NCBI RefSeq assembly: GCF_002387245.1
Contig: NZ_DGLD01000017.1
Location: 1-64,000, forward strand
Direction: 5' to 3'
Length of the DNA: 64,000 bases
DNA from: Brevundimonas sp. UBA4553
GTDB taxonomy: Bacteria > Pseudomonadota > Alphaproteobacteria > Caulobacterales > Caulobacteraceae
Positions 25,394 through 36,179 of this stretch are shown here, one piece after another. The notes below the pieces were generated by a model. It searched no databases. It saw only the letters and a program-made list of their open reading frames with translations, and was not told where the DNA came from. Every line of letters starts with the position of its first letter. Within the stretch, counting starts at the first letter, position 1. The position numbers and the translations under genes are program-made.

Positions 25394-26184
25394 CCGACTT
25401 CCTGTCCGATCTCGAACTGATCCGCGACGCGGCCCTGGCGGCGGGCAAGCTGGCGCTGGATCATCGCGAGGCGGGGCTGAAGGTCTGGTCCAAGGAGGGC
25501 GGCTCGCCCGTCACCAGCGCCGATCTGGCGGTGGACCAACTGCTGCGCGACACCCTGCTGACGGCCCGGCCGGACTACGGATGGTTGTCGGAAGAGACCG
25601 TCGACAGCCCCGAGCGCCTGACGAAGAAGCGCATCTTCGTCGTCGATCCGATCGACGGCACCGTGGCCTATATGAAGAACAAGCCCTGGTGGTGCGTGCC
25701 CATCGCCGTGGTCGAGGACGGCCGTCCCGTCGCCGCCGTCATCCACGCCCCCATGCTGGGCGAGATGTTCGAGGCCACCCTGGGCGGCGGCGCCCGATTG
25801 CAGGGCCGCCCCATCAGCGCCTCGGACACCGACACCCTGGAAGACGCCGAGGTTCTGGCCGACGCGCGGTTGATGGAGGCGCGCGAATGGGCCGAGCCCT
25901 GGCCGGAGATGCGCTTCACCAAGCGCAACGCCCTGGCCTATCGCATGGCCCTGGTCGCCGCCGGGGCCTTTGACGCCGCCATCGCCATCAGCCCCAAATG
26001 GGACTGGGACGTCTGCGCCGGCGCCCTGATCGCCGAAGAGGCCGGGGCCAAGGTCAGCGACCACATGGGCCGTCCATGGCGCTTTAATCGCCCCGATCCG
26101 CGTCAAACCAGCCTGATCTGCGCCGCACCGGCCCTTCACCCGTTGATCGTGAGACGCACAGCGCCTATCCCGCTGGCGATCTGA
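25390..26184 (+). CDS. Inositol monophosphatase family phosphatase (CysQ-like)
   Basis: A 264-residue Mg-dependent, Li-sensitive-type phosphatase. The metal-binding motifs are EE in GWLSEETVD, DPIDGT (VVDPIDGTVAYM) and WDWDVCAG near the C-terminus. The family includes 3'(2'),5'-bisphosphate nucleotidase CysQ, which removes PAP from sulfate assimilation, and inositol-1-phosphatase. The short DxxDGT-AYMKNK version favours CysQ/HisN-like enzymes over SuhB. The start overlaps pmbA by four bases. The longer open frame upstream is antisense-like shadow of pmbA in another phase. Confidence 0.85.
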   Translation: MTDFLSDLELIRDAALAAGKLALDHREAGLKVWSKEGGSPVTSADLAVDQLLRDTLLTARPDYGWLSEETVDSPERLTKKRIFVVDPIDGTVAYMKNKPWWCVPIAVVEDGRPVAAVIHAPMLGEMFEATLGGGARLQGRPISASDTDTLEDAEVLADARLMEAREWAEPWPEMRFTKRNALAYRMALVAAGAFDAAIAISPKWDWDVCAGALIAEEAGAKVSDHMGRPWRFNRPDPRQTSLICAAPALHPLIVRRTAPIPLAI

Positions 26185-26215
26185 TCTCCCCTCACTCGCA
26201 ATGGACCCCCTCTCC

Positions 26216-26452
26216 ATGGCTGACGCCCACGATCCGCAACTGCTTCACCTCGTCATCGGCGGCGAGATGCGCCATCCGGCCGAGCCCGTCTTCCGCGACC
26301 TGACCCAGGTCGAGTTCGTCGGGGCCTTCGGCAGCTACGACGAAGCCAAGCAGGCCTGGAAGGCCCGCGCCCAGGCCACCGTCGACAACGCTCACATGCG
26401 CTACTTCATTCTGCACGCGCACAAGCTGATCGACCCGCGCTCGGAAGGCTGA
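26216..26452 (+). CDS. DUF4170 domain protein
   Basis: A 78-residue soluble protein with the DUF4170 pattern: LHLVIGG at the start, FVGAFGSYDEAKQAWKARAQATVD in the middle and MRYFILHAHKLIDP at the end. Function is unknown, but the family is frequently encoded next to CysQ/inositol-phosphatase-like genes in alphaproteobacteria, and here it follows that gene by 31 bases. An ATG at 26201 would add five residues; the ATG at 26216 with GGA upstream is slightly favoured. Confidence 0.8.
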   Translation: MADAHDPQLLHLVIGGEMRHPAEPVFRDLTQVEFVGAFGSYDEAKQAWKARAQATVDNAHMRYFILHAHKLIDPRSEG

Positions 26453-26493
26453 TCGGCCGCCCTCGCCTCACCGCGAGGAACTCGGAACCACAC

Positions 26494-26525
26494 AGGCGGC
26501 TGGCGCGCTTTCCCGTCAGCCGCCT
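26494..26525 (+). terminator. Probable terminator after the DUF4170 gene
   Basis: The perfect 9-base arms AGGCGGCTG and CAGCCGCCT are followed by TTTGGCGTTTCT. The T-run is short, so efficiency is uncertain. Confidence 0.6.
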
Positions 26526-26551
26526 TTGGCGTTTCTGAAGAGGTGATCGCC

Positions 26552-26740
26552 ATGACGCCCACCCTGATCGTCCTGCTGCTCGTGATCCTGGCCGTGGCGG
26601 CCGTCGTCTGGGTCGTGAAGAAGGGTCCCGCGCACACGCCCCGCCCCGGCGAGGATCAGGACACCGCGTGGAACGATCCCATCACCCCGGCCGAATCCGG
26701 TCATCATCGCTCACCGCAAAAGCCGGAGCCCCGCCCGTGA
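26552..26740 (+). CDS. Small single-pass membrane protein
   Basis: A 62-residue protein with a helix at residues 3-22 (PTLIVLLLVILAVAAVVWVV) followed by KK and a Pro/His-rich hydrophilic tail, so N-out/C-in topology is likely. An AGAGG sequence precedes the ATG at 26552. The stop overlaps the GTG of the next small membrane protein (GTGA), implying that the two are made together. No family is recognised. Confidence 0.6.
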   Translation: MTPTLIVLLLVILAVAAVVWVVKKGPAHTPRPGEDQDTAWNDPITPAESGHHRSPQKPEPRP

Positions 26741-26937
26741 CCCTGTTCGGCCAGACCCTCGACGGACAACAGTTGTTCGGGATCGTATCCCTGGTCAGCG
26801 TCCTCGCCCTTTGGCTGGTCGTGCTGGGCCGCGAGCGCAACTACGCTCGCTGGTTCCGCCAATGGGAGGCCGACCGCAAGGCCCGCCGCGACGCCGAGGT
26901 CGCCCAGCATGAGCCCAAGCGCGGTCCCTGGGGCTGA
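26737..26937 (+). CDS. Small single-pass membrane protein with charged tail
   Basis: A 66-residue protein starting at a GTG that overlaps the previous stop. A helix at about residues 14-32 (FGIVSLVSVLALWLVVLG) is followed by an Arg/Lys-rich amphipathic tail (RWFRQWEADRKARRDAE), presumably cytoplasmic. The start is inferred from coupling; longer in-frame starts run into the preceding gene. No family is recognised. It is convergent with the phosphatase gene, with three bases between stops. Confidence 0.6.
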   Translation: MTLFGQTLDGQQLFGIVSLVSVLALWLVVLGRERNYARWFRQWEADRKARRDAEVAQHEPKRGPWG

Positions 26938-26940
26938 GGC

Positions 26941-27606
26941 CTACTCGCGCTTCAGCAGGCGGTCGACGACCAGCTTGCCCCACCAGCCAGCCTTGAACTC
27001 GGCGCGGATCGCCTTGGGATCATAGGCGTCGCTGGCGACCCAGTCCTCGAAGCTGACCCCGGTCGGCTCGACCTCGGCGACATACTTCTCAAGCGTATAG
27101 TCGAGCACGCCGGTCAGGCCCTCGCGGCTGTGCAGGGTGCGCTTGCCCAGTTCGGACATGGCCGCCGAGATCGGTTCGCCCAGATGAAAGTGGCGGTAGA
27201 GGACCGCCATCATCCCCGCCCGATCCGCGCCCGACTTGCAATGGATCAGGGCCGGATACTCGATGCTGCGGAACAGGGCGCGGGCCCGGTCGATCCGATC
27301 GCGGCCGGGGGGATCGCGAGAATCCAGCGGAGCGTCGATCAGGGTCAGGCCCAGACGCTCGCAGGCGTCCTTTTCCAACCAGTAGTAGGCCTCGTCGCGC
27401 TGACCGCGCAGGTTGATGACGGTCCTGATCCCGCGCCGCCGCCAATAGGCCAGTTGTCCCGGCGACGGCTGGTTGGTGCGCACCAGATCCGGCCCCAGCC
27501 AGTGGGCGTTGGTGAAGGCCGTACGCAGGAAGGCGTGGTCGGCCCAGAAATAGGACCAGTGCGCCTTGAACCGGCCAAACGACGTTGTCAGATCATAGCG
27601 CGCCAT
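26941..27606 (-). CDS. Tyrosine/dual-specificity phosphatase family protein
   Basis: A 221-residue protein with a cysteine-phosphatase signature CX5R in IHCKSGADRAG (residues ~135-145) and a general-acid Asp region in DAPLDSRDPPGRD. The N-terminus NQPSPGQLAYWRRRGIRTVINLRG is characteristic of Siw14/DSP-like enzymes. It is soluble as no signal peptide is seen. The gene is divergent from the MsbA-DUF374-WaaA-LpxK cluster with 92 bases between the starts, so a link to lipid A or envelope phosphate metabolism is possible but inferred. ATG at 27606 begins conserved sequence. Confidence 0.82.
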   Translation of the reverse strand: MARYDLTTSFGRFKAHWSYFWADHAFLRTAFTNAHWLGPDLVRTNQPSPGQLAYWRRRGIRTVINLRGQRDEAYYWLEKDACERLGLTLIDAPLDSRDPPGRDRIDRARALFRSIEYPALIHCKSGADRAGMMAVLYRHFHLGEPISAAMSELGKRTLHSREGLTGVLDYTLEKYVAEVEPTGVSFEDWVASDAYDPKAIRAEFKAGWWGKLVVDRLLKRE

Positions 27607-27698
27607 AGGCCGCAGATAGCGACGAAACCGGCCGGCGTCACCTGCCAGCTTGACGGCGGCGACTTGACTTGACGCCCGTCCCGTTCGACCGAGAGCCA

Positions 27699-29560
<1,862 letters not shown>

Positions 29561-29564
<4 letters not shown>

Positions 29565-30253
29565 GGCCCCTGCGCAACCCGATCATCCAGAGCTCCATGG
29601 CCTGGCTGCTCTCGGAATGGATGCGGTTCTGTTACGCCACCATCCGCTGGGAATATGAGAACGAACAGGTCGCGGAGGCGGTCTGGGCCGAGGGCGGCGG
29701 CGTCCTGTGCGCCTTCTGGCATTCGCGGCTGGCGCTGGCGCCGGCCTGCTGGCCGATGAAGCGGGCGCAGCCGATCAAGGGGCTGGTCTCGCTGAGCCCC
29801 GACGGCGAGTTCTTCACCAAGGCCGTGAGCCGTCTTGGCATCCCCGCCGTGCGCGGCTCCTCCAGCAACAAGGACAAGGCCAAACAGGCAAAGGGCGGCA
29901 CGCAGGCCCTGCGCGACGGCCTGAAGCAGTTGAAGGTCGGCGGGCTGGCCCTGACCCCCGACGGCCCGCGTGGTCCCGCGCGCCAGATGGCGGAAGGCCT
30001 GCCACTGATGGCCAAGATTTCAGGCGCGCCGGTCCTGTTCATCGGCATTTCCTGCCAACCGGCGATCCGGTTGAAGAGTTGGGACAGGGCCGTCCTGCCC
30101 CTGCCGTTCGGCAAGGGCGCTGTGGTCTGGGACAAGGCCTGGTATCCCGAGGGCGCAGACATGGCCGACGTCGCCGCCGACTGGACCGCGCGTCTGACGG
30201 CGGTCGAGGCGCGCGCCGACGCCCTCACCGGACTGGGCGCGTCTAGATCGTGA
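29561..30253 (+). CDS. DUF374 lysophospholipid acyltransferase-like protein
   Basis: A 230-residue protein of the DUF374 family, related to the LPLAT/PlsC acyltransferases. The catalytic-type motif is FWHSRLALAP, where His and a following acidic residue would act, with SLSPDGEFFTKAVSRLG and TPDGPRGPARQMAEGL as the family hallmarks. It is encoded between msbA and waaA with ATGA overlaps on both sides, as in many alphaproteobacteria. It may add an acyl chain to lipid A or its precursor, though direct evidence for the family is limited. An N-terminal amphipathic/hydrophobic stretch suggests peripheral membrane association. Confidence 0.85.
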
Positions 30254-31551
30254 TCTTCAGCCCTGCCCTGATCGCCTATGGCCTGGCGACGCGTCTGATG
30301 GAGCCGCTGGCGCCGCGCCTGCTCGACGCCCGGGTCAAGCAGGGCAAGGAGGATCCGCAGCGCGTCGACGAACGGCTGGGTCTGGCCGGGGTGGCGCGTC
30401 CCGACGGGCCCTTGATCTGGATTCACGGCGTCAGCGTCGGCGAGGCCCTGTCCATCCTGCCGCTGGCCGAGCGCATCCGGAAGGATCGTCCCGACGTGAC
30501 GGTTCTGGTCACCACCGGGACGCTGACCTCGGCGCAGATTTTGGCCAGCCGATTGCCTGCGGGCGTCATCCACCAGTTCGCGCCTGTCGACAGCCCGAGC
30601 GCCGTCGCCGCCTTCCTCGACCACTGGCGCCCCACCATCGGCGTCTTCGTCGAGAGCGAACTGTGGCCCAATCTGCTGACGGCGGCGAAGAAGCGGGGGG
30701 TGGCCCTGGCCCTGATCAGCGCCCGCATCACCGACAAGACCGCCGAGGGCTGGAAGAAGGCGCCCGGCATGGCGCGGGCGCTCATGGCGACCTTCGCCCA
30801 CGTCTGGCCGCAGGATCAGGCCAGCGCCGACCGGCTGACGGCGCTCGGCGCCCGCGTCGACGGTCAGGTCAATCTGAAGCTGTCGGGCGAGCCACTGCCC
30901 TATGACAAGGGCGAGTTCGGCCGCCTGTCGGCCCTGATCGACGACCGCCCCGTCATTGTCGCCGCCAGCACCCACGAGCACGAGGAAATGGCCATCGTCG
31001 GCGCGCTGGACCATCTGGCCGACCGCCTTTTCCTGATCGTCGTGCCGCGCCACCCTGACCGCGCCGACGAGATCGCCCGGTCGCTGACACAGGACGGCTA
31101 CAGCTTCGCGCGGCGCAGCCAGCGACAGTCGATCACCGACGACACCGACATCTATCTGGCCGACACCCTGGGCGAACTAGGCCTGTTCCTGCGCCTTGCC
31201 GACGTGGTGGTCATGGGCGGGTCGTTCGCGCCCGCCCTGGGCGGCGGCGCCGTGGGCGGACACAACCCGCTGGAGCCCGCGCGCCTGGCCAAGCCGATCG
31301 TCACCGGCCCCGACGCCAGCAACTGGAACGCCGTGACGCGGATGCTGAAGCAGGCGGGCGGACTGGTCTCGGTCCTGTCGCCCACCGAACTGCCCGGCGT
31401 GGTCGCCCCCCTGCTGGCCGATCCCGACGCCGCCCGCGAGATGGGCGAGCGCGCCCGTCGCGCCGCGGTCGAGGCCGCCGCCGGGCTGGATCGCCTGTGG
31501 CTGGCCTTGCAGGCGCATCTGCCCGCCGCCCCCTCGCGAGTCCGTCGATGA
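30250..31551 (+). CDS. waaA: 3-deoxy-D-manno-octulosonic acid transferase
   Basis: A 433-residue inner-membrane-associated GT-B glycosyltransferase that adds Kdo from CMP-Kdo to lipid IVA. An N-terminal hydrophobic anchor is followed by IWIHGVSVGEALS, which contains the catalytic Glu. Donor-site features include AASTHEHEE, VPRHPDRADEI and GGSFAPALGGGAVGGHNPLEPA. The length is typical. Whether it adds one or two Kdo residues cannot be told. The gene overlaps DUF374 upstream and lpxK downstream by four bases each. Confidence 0.94.
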   Translation: MIFSPALIAYGLATRLMEPLAPRLLDARVKQGKEDPQRVDERLGLAGVARPDGPLIWIHGVSVGEALSILPLAERIRKDRPDVTVLVTTGTLTSAQILASRLPAGVIHQFAPVDSPSAVAAFLDHWRPTIGVFVESELWPNLLTAAKKRGVALALISARITDKTAEGWKKAPGMARALMATFAHVWPQDQASADRLTALGARVDGQVNLKLSGEPLPYDKGEFGRLSALIDDRPVIVAASTHEHEEMAIVGALDHLADRLFLIVVPRHPDRADEIARSLTQDGYSFARRSQRQSITDDTDIYLADTLGELGLFLRLADVVVMGGSFAPALGGGAVGGHNPLEPARLAKPIVTGPDASNWNAVTRMLKQAGGLVSVLSPTELPGVVAPLLADPDAAREMGERARRAAVEAAAGLDRLWLALQAHLPAAPSRVRR

Positions 31552-32585
31552 AGCTGAACACGCCCCGCTGGTGGTACAGCCGCGACCGCCGCCACGCCCC
31601 GGTCGCGCGGCTGCTGCTGAAACCCGCCTCATGGATCTGGACCGGGGTCACCGCTCGTCGCATCGCCAAGGCCGCGCCTGTCGACCCCGGCGCGCCGGTC
31701 ATCTCCATCGGCAATCTGACGGTCGGAGGGTCGGGCAAGACGCCGATCGCGCGCGAAGTGCTGCGCCTGCTGCACGCCCAGGGCGTCAACGCCGCCGCCC
31801 TGTCGCGCGGCTATGGCGGGACGCTGGAGGGGCCGGTTCAGGTTGACTTACCCCTCCACACCGCCGCTGATGTGGGCGACGAGCCCCTGATGCTGGCCGC
31901 CGACGCCCCCGCCTGGATCGCCCGCGACCGCGTCGCCGGAGCCAAGGCCGCCGTCGCCGGCGGGGCGGAAGCTTTGGTGTTGGACGACGCCCACCAGAAT
32001 CCGACCCTGAAGAAAACCCTCAGCCTGATCGTCGTGGACGGCGAGACGCGCGGCGACGAATGGCCCTTTGGCGACGGCTCGGTCTTCCCCTCCGGCCCGA
32101 TGCGCGAGCCCTTGGCCGCCGGGCTGGCGCGGGCCGACGCGGTCGTCATCCTGCTGCCCGCCGATCTGGTCGAGGCCGATCCCGAACTGGTCGAAGCCTT
32201 CGGCGCCCTGCCCGTCTTCATCGCCCGCCTTGAGCCAGCCGCCGCCCCGCCTCCCGGCCCGCAGGTCGGCTTCGCCGGCATCGCCAAGCCGTGGAAGGTC
32301 GAGCGCTCGCTGATCGCCGCCGGCTGCGACCTGAAGGACTTCGTGCCCTTCCCCGACCACGCTGAACTGTCGGAGCGCGACTTCGCCTTCCTGAAGGAAC
32401 GCGCGGCCCTGTTCGACGCCGGGCTGGTCACGACCGAAAAGGACTGGGTTCGCCTGCCCCCGGAATGGCGGGCCCGGATCGTCGCCTGGCCGGTGGCGGC
32501 GCGGTTCGCAGATGAGACAAGTTTCGCCGATTTTGTGACCTCGGCCCTTCTCCCCTTGCGGGAGAAGGTGGCAGCCGAAGGCTGA
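31548..32585 (+). CDS. lpxK: Tetraacyldisaccharide 4'-kinase
   Basis: A 345-residue membrane-associated kinase that phosphorylates the 4' position of the lipid A disaccharide. The N-terminal segment LNTPRWWYSRDRRHAPVA and the P-loop TVGGSGKTP at residues 58-66 are family hallmarks, as is the later VLDDAHQN (catalytic Asp region). The ATG at 31548 overlaps waaA. The last residues LLPLREKVAAEG are encoded by a class A dispersed repeat that also supplies the stop codon, so the native C-terminus appears to have been replaced or extended. Confidence 0.93.
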   Translation: MKLNTPRWWYSRDRRHAPVARLLLKPASWIWTGVTARRIAKAAPVDPGAPVISIGNLTVGGSGKTPIAREVLRLLHAQGVNAAALSRGYGGTLEGPVQVDLPLHTAADVGDEPLMLAADAPAWIARDRVAGAKAAVAGGAEALVLDDAHQNPTLKKTLSLIVVDGETRGDEWPFGDGSVFPSGPMREPLAAGLARADAVVILLPADLVEADPELVEAFGALPVFIARLEPAAAPPPGPQVGFAGIAKPWKVERSLIAAGCDLKDFVPFPDHAELSERDFAFLKERAALFDAGLVTTEKDWVRLPPEWRARIVAWPVAARFADETSFADFVTSALLPLREKVAAEG

Positions 32586-32692
32586 CGGATGAGGGGTCGC
32601 GCCACACTTGCGGACGCCACCCTTCATTCAATCGCCGGAAACCCCTCGTCCGACCCGCTACGCGGGCCACCTTCTCCCGCAAGGGGAGAAGG
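32545..32692. repeat. Dispersed inverted repeat class A, copy 2
   Basis: The left arm CCCTTCTCCCCTTGCGGGAG and right arm CCCGCAAGGGGAGAAGG are inverted, with inner GACGGATGAGGGGT and AACCCCTCGTCCG. It matches the copy at 8905-9070. The left 40 bases are translated as the end of LpxK, and the right end lies 2 bases from the stop of the convergent amidohydrolase gene. Confidence 0.85.
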
Positions 32693-32694
32693 AT

Positions 32695-34011
32695 TTAGTC
32701 GGCGCGGAAGACCTGGCCGCCCTTCATCACGAAGCGGACGCGCTGCAACTCCGTCACGTCGCTCAGGGGGTCGCCCGAGACCGCGATCAGGTCGGCGGGC
32801 ATGCCCGGCGCCAAGCGTCCGGCCTCGTTGGCGATCTTCAGATGCTCGGCGGCGCCCACGGTGGCGGACTGGATGGCCTCCAGCGGGGTAAGCCCCGCGC
32901 GCACCAGCAGGGCGAACTCGCCGGCGTTGTCGCCATGGGCCGAAACGCCGGAGTCGGTGCCAAAGGCGATGCGGACCCCGCCAAGGTGGGCGCGGCGCAC
33001 CATGTCCAGCATCTTGGGACCAGCCTCCAGCGCCTTGGCCGTCTGGGCGGGCGTGAAGAAGTTTTCGGGGCTGGCGGCCACCCGCGCCACATAGTCCCCG
33101 GCCATCAGGGTGGGGACCAGCCAGGCGTTGTGCGCCTTGAACAGCCGCATGGACTCGTCGTCCAGATAGGTGCCGTGCTCGATGGAATCGCCGCCCGCCT
33201 TCAGGAAGGCGTTGATGCCGTCGACGCCGTGGGCGTGGGCCGTGACCTGGCGCCCCATGCGGTGAGCCGAGGCGACGATCGCGGCCAGTTCGTCTTCGCT
33301 GAACTGCTGGGCGAGACCCGCCGCCGTATTCGACAGGACGCCGCCGGTGGCGGTGATCTTGATGATGTCGGCCCCGCTGCGGACCTGCAGCCGAACGGCG
33401 CGCATGCAGTCCTCGGCCCCCGAGCAGACGCTTTCCGGCGAGAGGACGTGCATGACGTCCTCGCGATAACCGTTGATGTCGCCGTGGCCGCCGTGCACCG
33501 ACACGGCCGAGCCGGCCGCGATGATCCGCGGTCCCGGCACGTCGCCGCGCCGCACCGCGTCACGCAGGGCGAAGATGGCCTCGTTGCTGGCGCCCAGATC
33601 GGCGACGGTGGTGAAGCCGGCGTTGAGGGTGCGGCGGGCGTATCGGGCGCCGACCATGGCCTGGGTTGCGTTCGACTCCGTGACGCTCTCCAGCCGCCCG
33701 TTGGGGTTCTGTTGCCCCGTAAGATGAACATGGCTGTCGATCAGGCCGGGCAGGACAAAGGCGCCGCGAAGATCGACCACCCGCCCCTCACCGACGAAGC
33801 CGTCGCGGATTTCCACGACTTGGTTCCCTCTGATCACGAGAGTTTTATCTCGAAGCACCTGGCCGCTGGCCGGATCGGCCAGAAGTCGCCCCACTTGGAC
33901 GAACGTGGTCGGCTGTTCCGCCGAAATCGCAGCGACCGCGGGGGCTTGCTGCGCCTGCGCCGAAGTGGCGGCCAGAACGGCTACGGTCACAATCAGAGCC
34001 AGTTTCTTCAT
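32695..34011 (-). CDS. Exported amidohydrolase (imidazolonepropionase-like)
   Basis: A 438-residue metal-dependent hydrolase with a Sec signal peptide (residues 1-20, ATSAQAQ cleavage). Metal ligands are visible: HxH in LIDSHVHLTG, a Lys in IIKITATGG, His residues in VTAHAHGVDG and SIEHGTYLD, and Asp in AFGTDSGV. The family includes Xaa-Pro dipeptidases and carboxypeptidases acting on periplasmic peptides; the substrate here is unknown. The ATG at 34011 follows GGGAGG, which decides the start. The gene is convergent with lpxK and transcribed away from it. Confidence 0.88.
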   Translation of the reverse strand: MKKLALIVTVAVLAATSAQAQQAPAVAAISAEQPTTFVQVGRLLADPASGQVLRDKTLVIRGNQVVEIRDGFVGEGRVVDLRGAFVLPGLIDSHVHLTGQQNPNGRLESVTESNATQAMVGARYARRTLNAGFTTVADLGASNEAIFALRDAVRRGDVPGPRIIAAGSAVSVHGGHGDINGYREDVMHVLSPESVCSGAEDCMRAVRLQVRSGADIIKITATGGVLSNTAAGLAQQFSEDELAAIVASAHRMGRQVTAHAHGVDGINAFLKAGGDSIEHGTYLDDESMRLFKAHNAWLVPTLMAGDYVARVAASPENFFTPAQTAKALEAGPKMLDMVRRAHLGGVRIAFGTDSGVSAHGDNAGEFALLVRAGLTPLEAIQSATVGAAEHLKIANEAGRLAPGMPADLIAVSGDPLSDVTELQRVRFVMKGGQVFRAD

Positions 34012-34138
34012 CGGTCCCTCCCAGAACATCAGCGATCACCTTAGACGCTCGTCGCCTTTCGCCAAGGCTCAGGTTGCGTCGTTACGGGGCTTTATGAAAC
34101 AAGCCGGTTCAGTTGTTTAATCGTGCGAGGGGCGTCGC

Positions 34139-34837
34139 ATGCGGCTTTCCAGACGTGGCTTGATCTTGGGCGGTTCGGCCCTGTTGGCGGGATGTTCCTC
34201 CGCCGCTTCCACCGTTCAGCTCGCCGGCGCTGCGCCTGCCAGCCTTCCGATCGCTCCGGTCCCGACCGTGACGCCGCAGCCCGTTTCCGTGGCCCAGGCG
34301 ACCGGCCCGGTCATCGATCCGCACGGCGTCGTCCGCAAGGACCTGATGGAGCGCGCCCGCGCCGCGCTCGACACCCACGGTCACAAGATCTCGAAGCGCG
34401 ACCGGATGTATCTGGTCGATTTCCAGAAGTTCTCGGGCGAGGACCGCCTCTACGAAGTCGATCTGGAAGGCGGCTGGGTCACGGCCTACCGTACCAGCCA
34501 CGGTCGCGGCTCGGACCCGGCGCATTCGGGCTTCGCCCAGCGCTTCTCGAACCAGATGGATAGCCATATGTCGTCCATCGGGGCCTACGCCACCGCCGGC
34601 GCCAGCTGGGGCTCGCAGCAAGGTCCGAACGTCCTGCTGGACGGACTGGAGTATTCCAACGACCGGGCGCGAGAGCGCGCCATCATCATCCACGGGGCCG
34701 ACTACGCCGACCCGGCCTTCCTGGCCCGCGAAGGCAAGCTGGGCCGGTCCTACGGCTGCTTCTCGGTGTCCCACGCTGATCTGGTCCCCCTGCGCGAGCG
34801 CATGGGCGACGGCCGGCTGCTGTTCGCCATGACCTGA
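34139..34837 (+). CDS. L,D-transpeptidase-fold murein lipoprotein
   Basis: A 232-residue protein of the murein L,D-transpeptidase catalytic-domain family (YkuD_2 type). The N-terminus MRLSRRGLILGGSALLAGCSS combines twin arginines with a lipobox LAGC, so it is likely a lipoprotein exported by Tat or Sec. A Pro-rich linker (about 25-60) precedes the catalytic domain. The active site signature is IIHGADYAD ... RSYGCFSVSH, with Cys in SYGC as nucleophile. Its role would be peptidoglycan crosslinking or modification. The gene is convergent with purD, with 15 bases between stops. Confidence 0.82.
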   Translation: MRLSRRGLILGGSALLAGCSSAASTVQLAGAAPASLPIAPVPTVTPQPVSVAQATGPVIDPHGVVRKDLMERARAALDTHGHKISKRDRMYLVDFQKFSGEDRLYEVDLEGGWVTAYRTSHGRGSDPAHSGFAQRFSNQMDSHMSSIGAYATAGASWGSQQGPNVLLDGLEYSNDRARERAIIIHGADYADPAFLAREGKLGRSYGCFSVSHADLVPLRERMGDGRLLFAMT

Positions 34838-34852
34838 TCGGCCGACTGGAGC

Positions 34853-36130
34853 CTAACGCGGCTCCAGCGCCCGCCAGCCGATGTCGGTGCGATGGAAGCC
34901 GCCCGGCCAGTCGATCTTCGCAATCGCCTCATAGGCCCGCGCACGCGCCTCGGCGATGTCGGCGCCATGGGCGCAGACGTTCAGCACGCGCCCGCCGGCC
35001 GCGACCAGGGTCCCGTCGTCGCGCTTTTTCGTCCCCGCGTGGAAGACCTGGACGTGGGGACCGAAGTCCTGATCGGCCCCGCGAATGACCGAGCCCTCCA
35101 GCGGGCTGTCGGGATAGCCCTTGGCCGCCAGAACCACGGTGATGACCACGCCGTCCTTGAAGCGGGGCGTCGGAGCCTTGGTCAGATCGCCGCGCGCGCA
35201 GGCCAGCAACAGGGGCACGATGTCGCCGTCGAAGCGCATCATCAGCACCTGGCATTCGGGGTCGCCGAAGCGGGCGTTGAACTCGACCACCTTGGGGCCT
35301 TCGCTCGTCGCCATCAGACCGGCGTAGAGAACGCCGCGATAGGGCGCGCCCTCGGCGGCCATCATGCGGATGGTCGGCTGGACCACGCGCTCATCGGCCT
35401 GCTGCACCAGTTCCGGGGTGAAGACCGGCGCCGGCGAATAGGCGCCCATGCCGCCGGTGTTCGGCCCCATGTCGCCGTCGAAGGCGCGCTTGTGGTCCTG
35501 CGCCCCGCCGAACAGGACGGCGCGCTGACCGTCGCACAGGGCGAAGAGGGAGCCCTCCTCGCCGTCCATGAACTCCTCGATGACGACGCGTGACCCCGCC
35601 GAGCCAAACCGCCCGCCCAGCATCCGCTCGATCTCGGCCTCGGCGTCGGCCTTGTCCGGGCTGATGGCCACGCCCTTGCCGGCCGCCAGACCGTCGGCCT
35701 TGATGACATAAGGGGCGGCATAGTTGTTCAGGGCCGCCTTGGCCTCGGCCACGTCCTCATAGACGCCGTAGCCCGCCGTCGGGATGCCGTGACGTTGCAG
35801 GAAGGCCTTGGAGAAGGCTTTTGACGTTTCCAGCTGCGCCGCCTTGGCCGTCGGACCGAAGCAGGGGACACCCGCTGCATTCAGTCGGTCGGCCAGGCCC
35901 TCGGCCAGCGCTGACTCCGGCCCGACCACGACCAGATCGGCCTTCATCTCGCGCGCCAGCGCGGCCAGCCCCTCGGCGTCCGTGGCCTTGAACTCGGGCC
36001 GCAGTTCGGCGTGTTTCGCCATGCCGGGGTTGCCGGGCGCGACGACGAGCCGCGTGACCAGCGGCGACTGGGCGATCTTCCAGGCCAGGGCGTGTTCACG
36101 CCCTCCGGATCCGACGAGCAGAATGTTCAT
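34853..36130 (-). CDS. purD: Phosphoribosylamine-glycine ligase
   Basis: A 425-residue ATP-grasp enzyme for the second step of purine synthesis. MNILLVGSGGREHALAWKI begins the N domain, the ATP-grasp part includes VIKADGLAAGKGV and EEFMDGEEGSLFALC, and the phosphoribosylamine-binding region reads DPECQVLMMR. The length matches bacterial GARS. The ATG at 36130 starts the conserved sequence; the upstream in-frame codons are not conserved. No other pur genes adjoin, as is usual in Caulobacterales. Confidence 0.96.
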   Translation of the reverse strand: MNILLVGSGGREHALAWKIAQSPLVTRLVVAPGNPGMAKHAELRPEFKATDAEGLAALAREMKADLVVVGPESALAEGLADRLNAAGVPCFGPTAKAAQLETSKAFSKAFLQRHGIPTAGYGVYEDVAEAKAALNNYAAPYVIKADGLAAGKGVAISPDKADAEAEIERMLGGRFGSAGSRVVIEEFMDGEEGSLFALCDGQRAVLFGGAQDHKRAFDGDMGPNTGGMGAYSPAPVFTPELVQQADERVVQPTIRMMAAEGAPYRGVLYAGLMATSEGPKVVEFNARFGDPECQVLMMRFDGDIVPLLLACARGDLTKAPTPRFKDGVVITVVLAAKGYPDSPLEGSVIRGADQDFGPHVQVFHAGTKKRDDGTLVAAGGRVLNVCAHGADIAEARARAYEAIAKIDWPGGFHRTDIGWRALEPR

Positions 36131-36179
36131 GCCTGGCGAAATGACCGGCCCAGCCGCCGCGGTCAAGCGGCAGAGAAGG

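Noticed and set aside
32608..34044. A 478-residue frame antisense to the amidohydrolase
   Set aside because: No recognisable domain; the opposite strand carries all metal-binding motifs.
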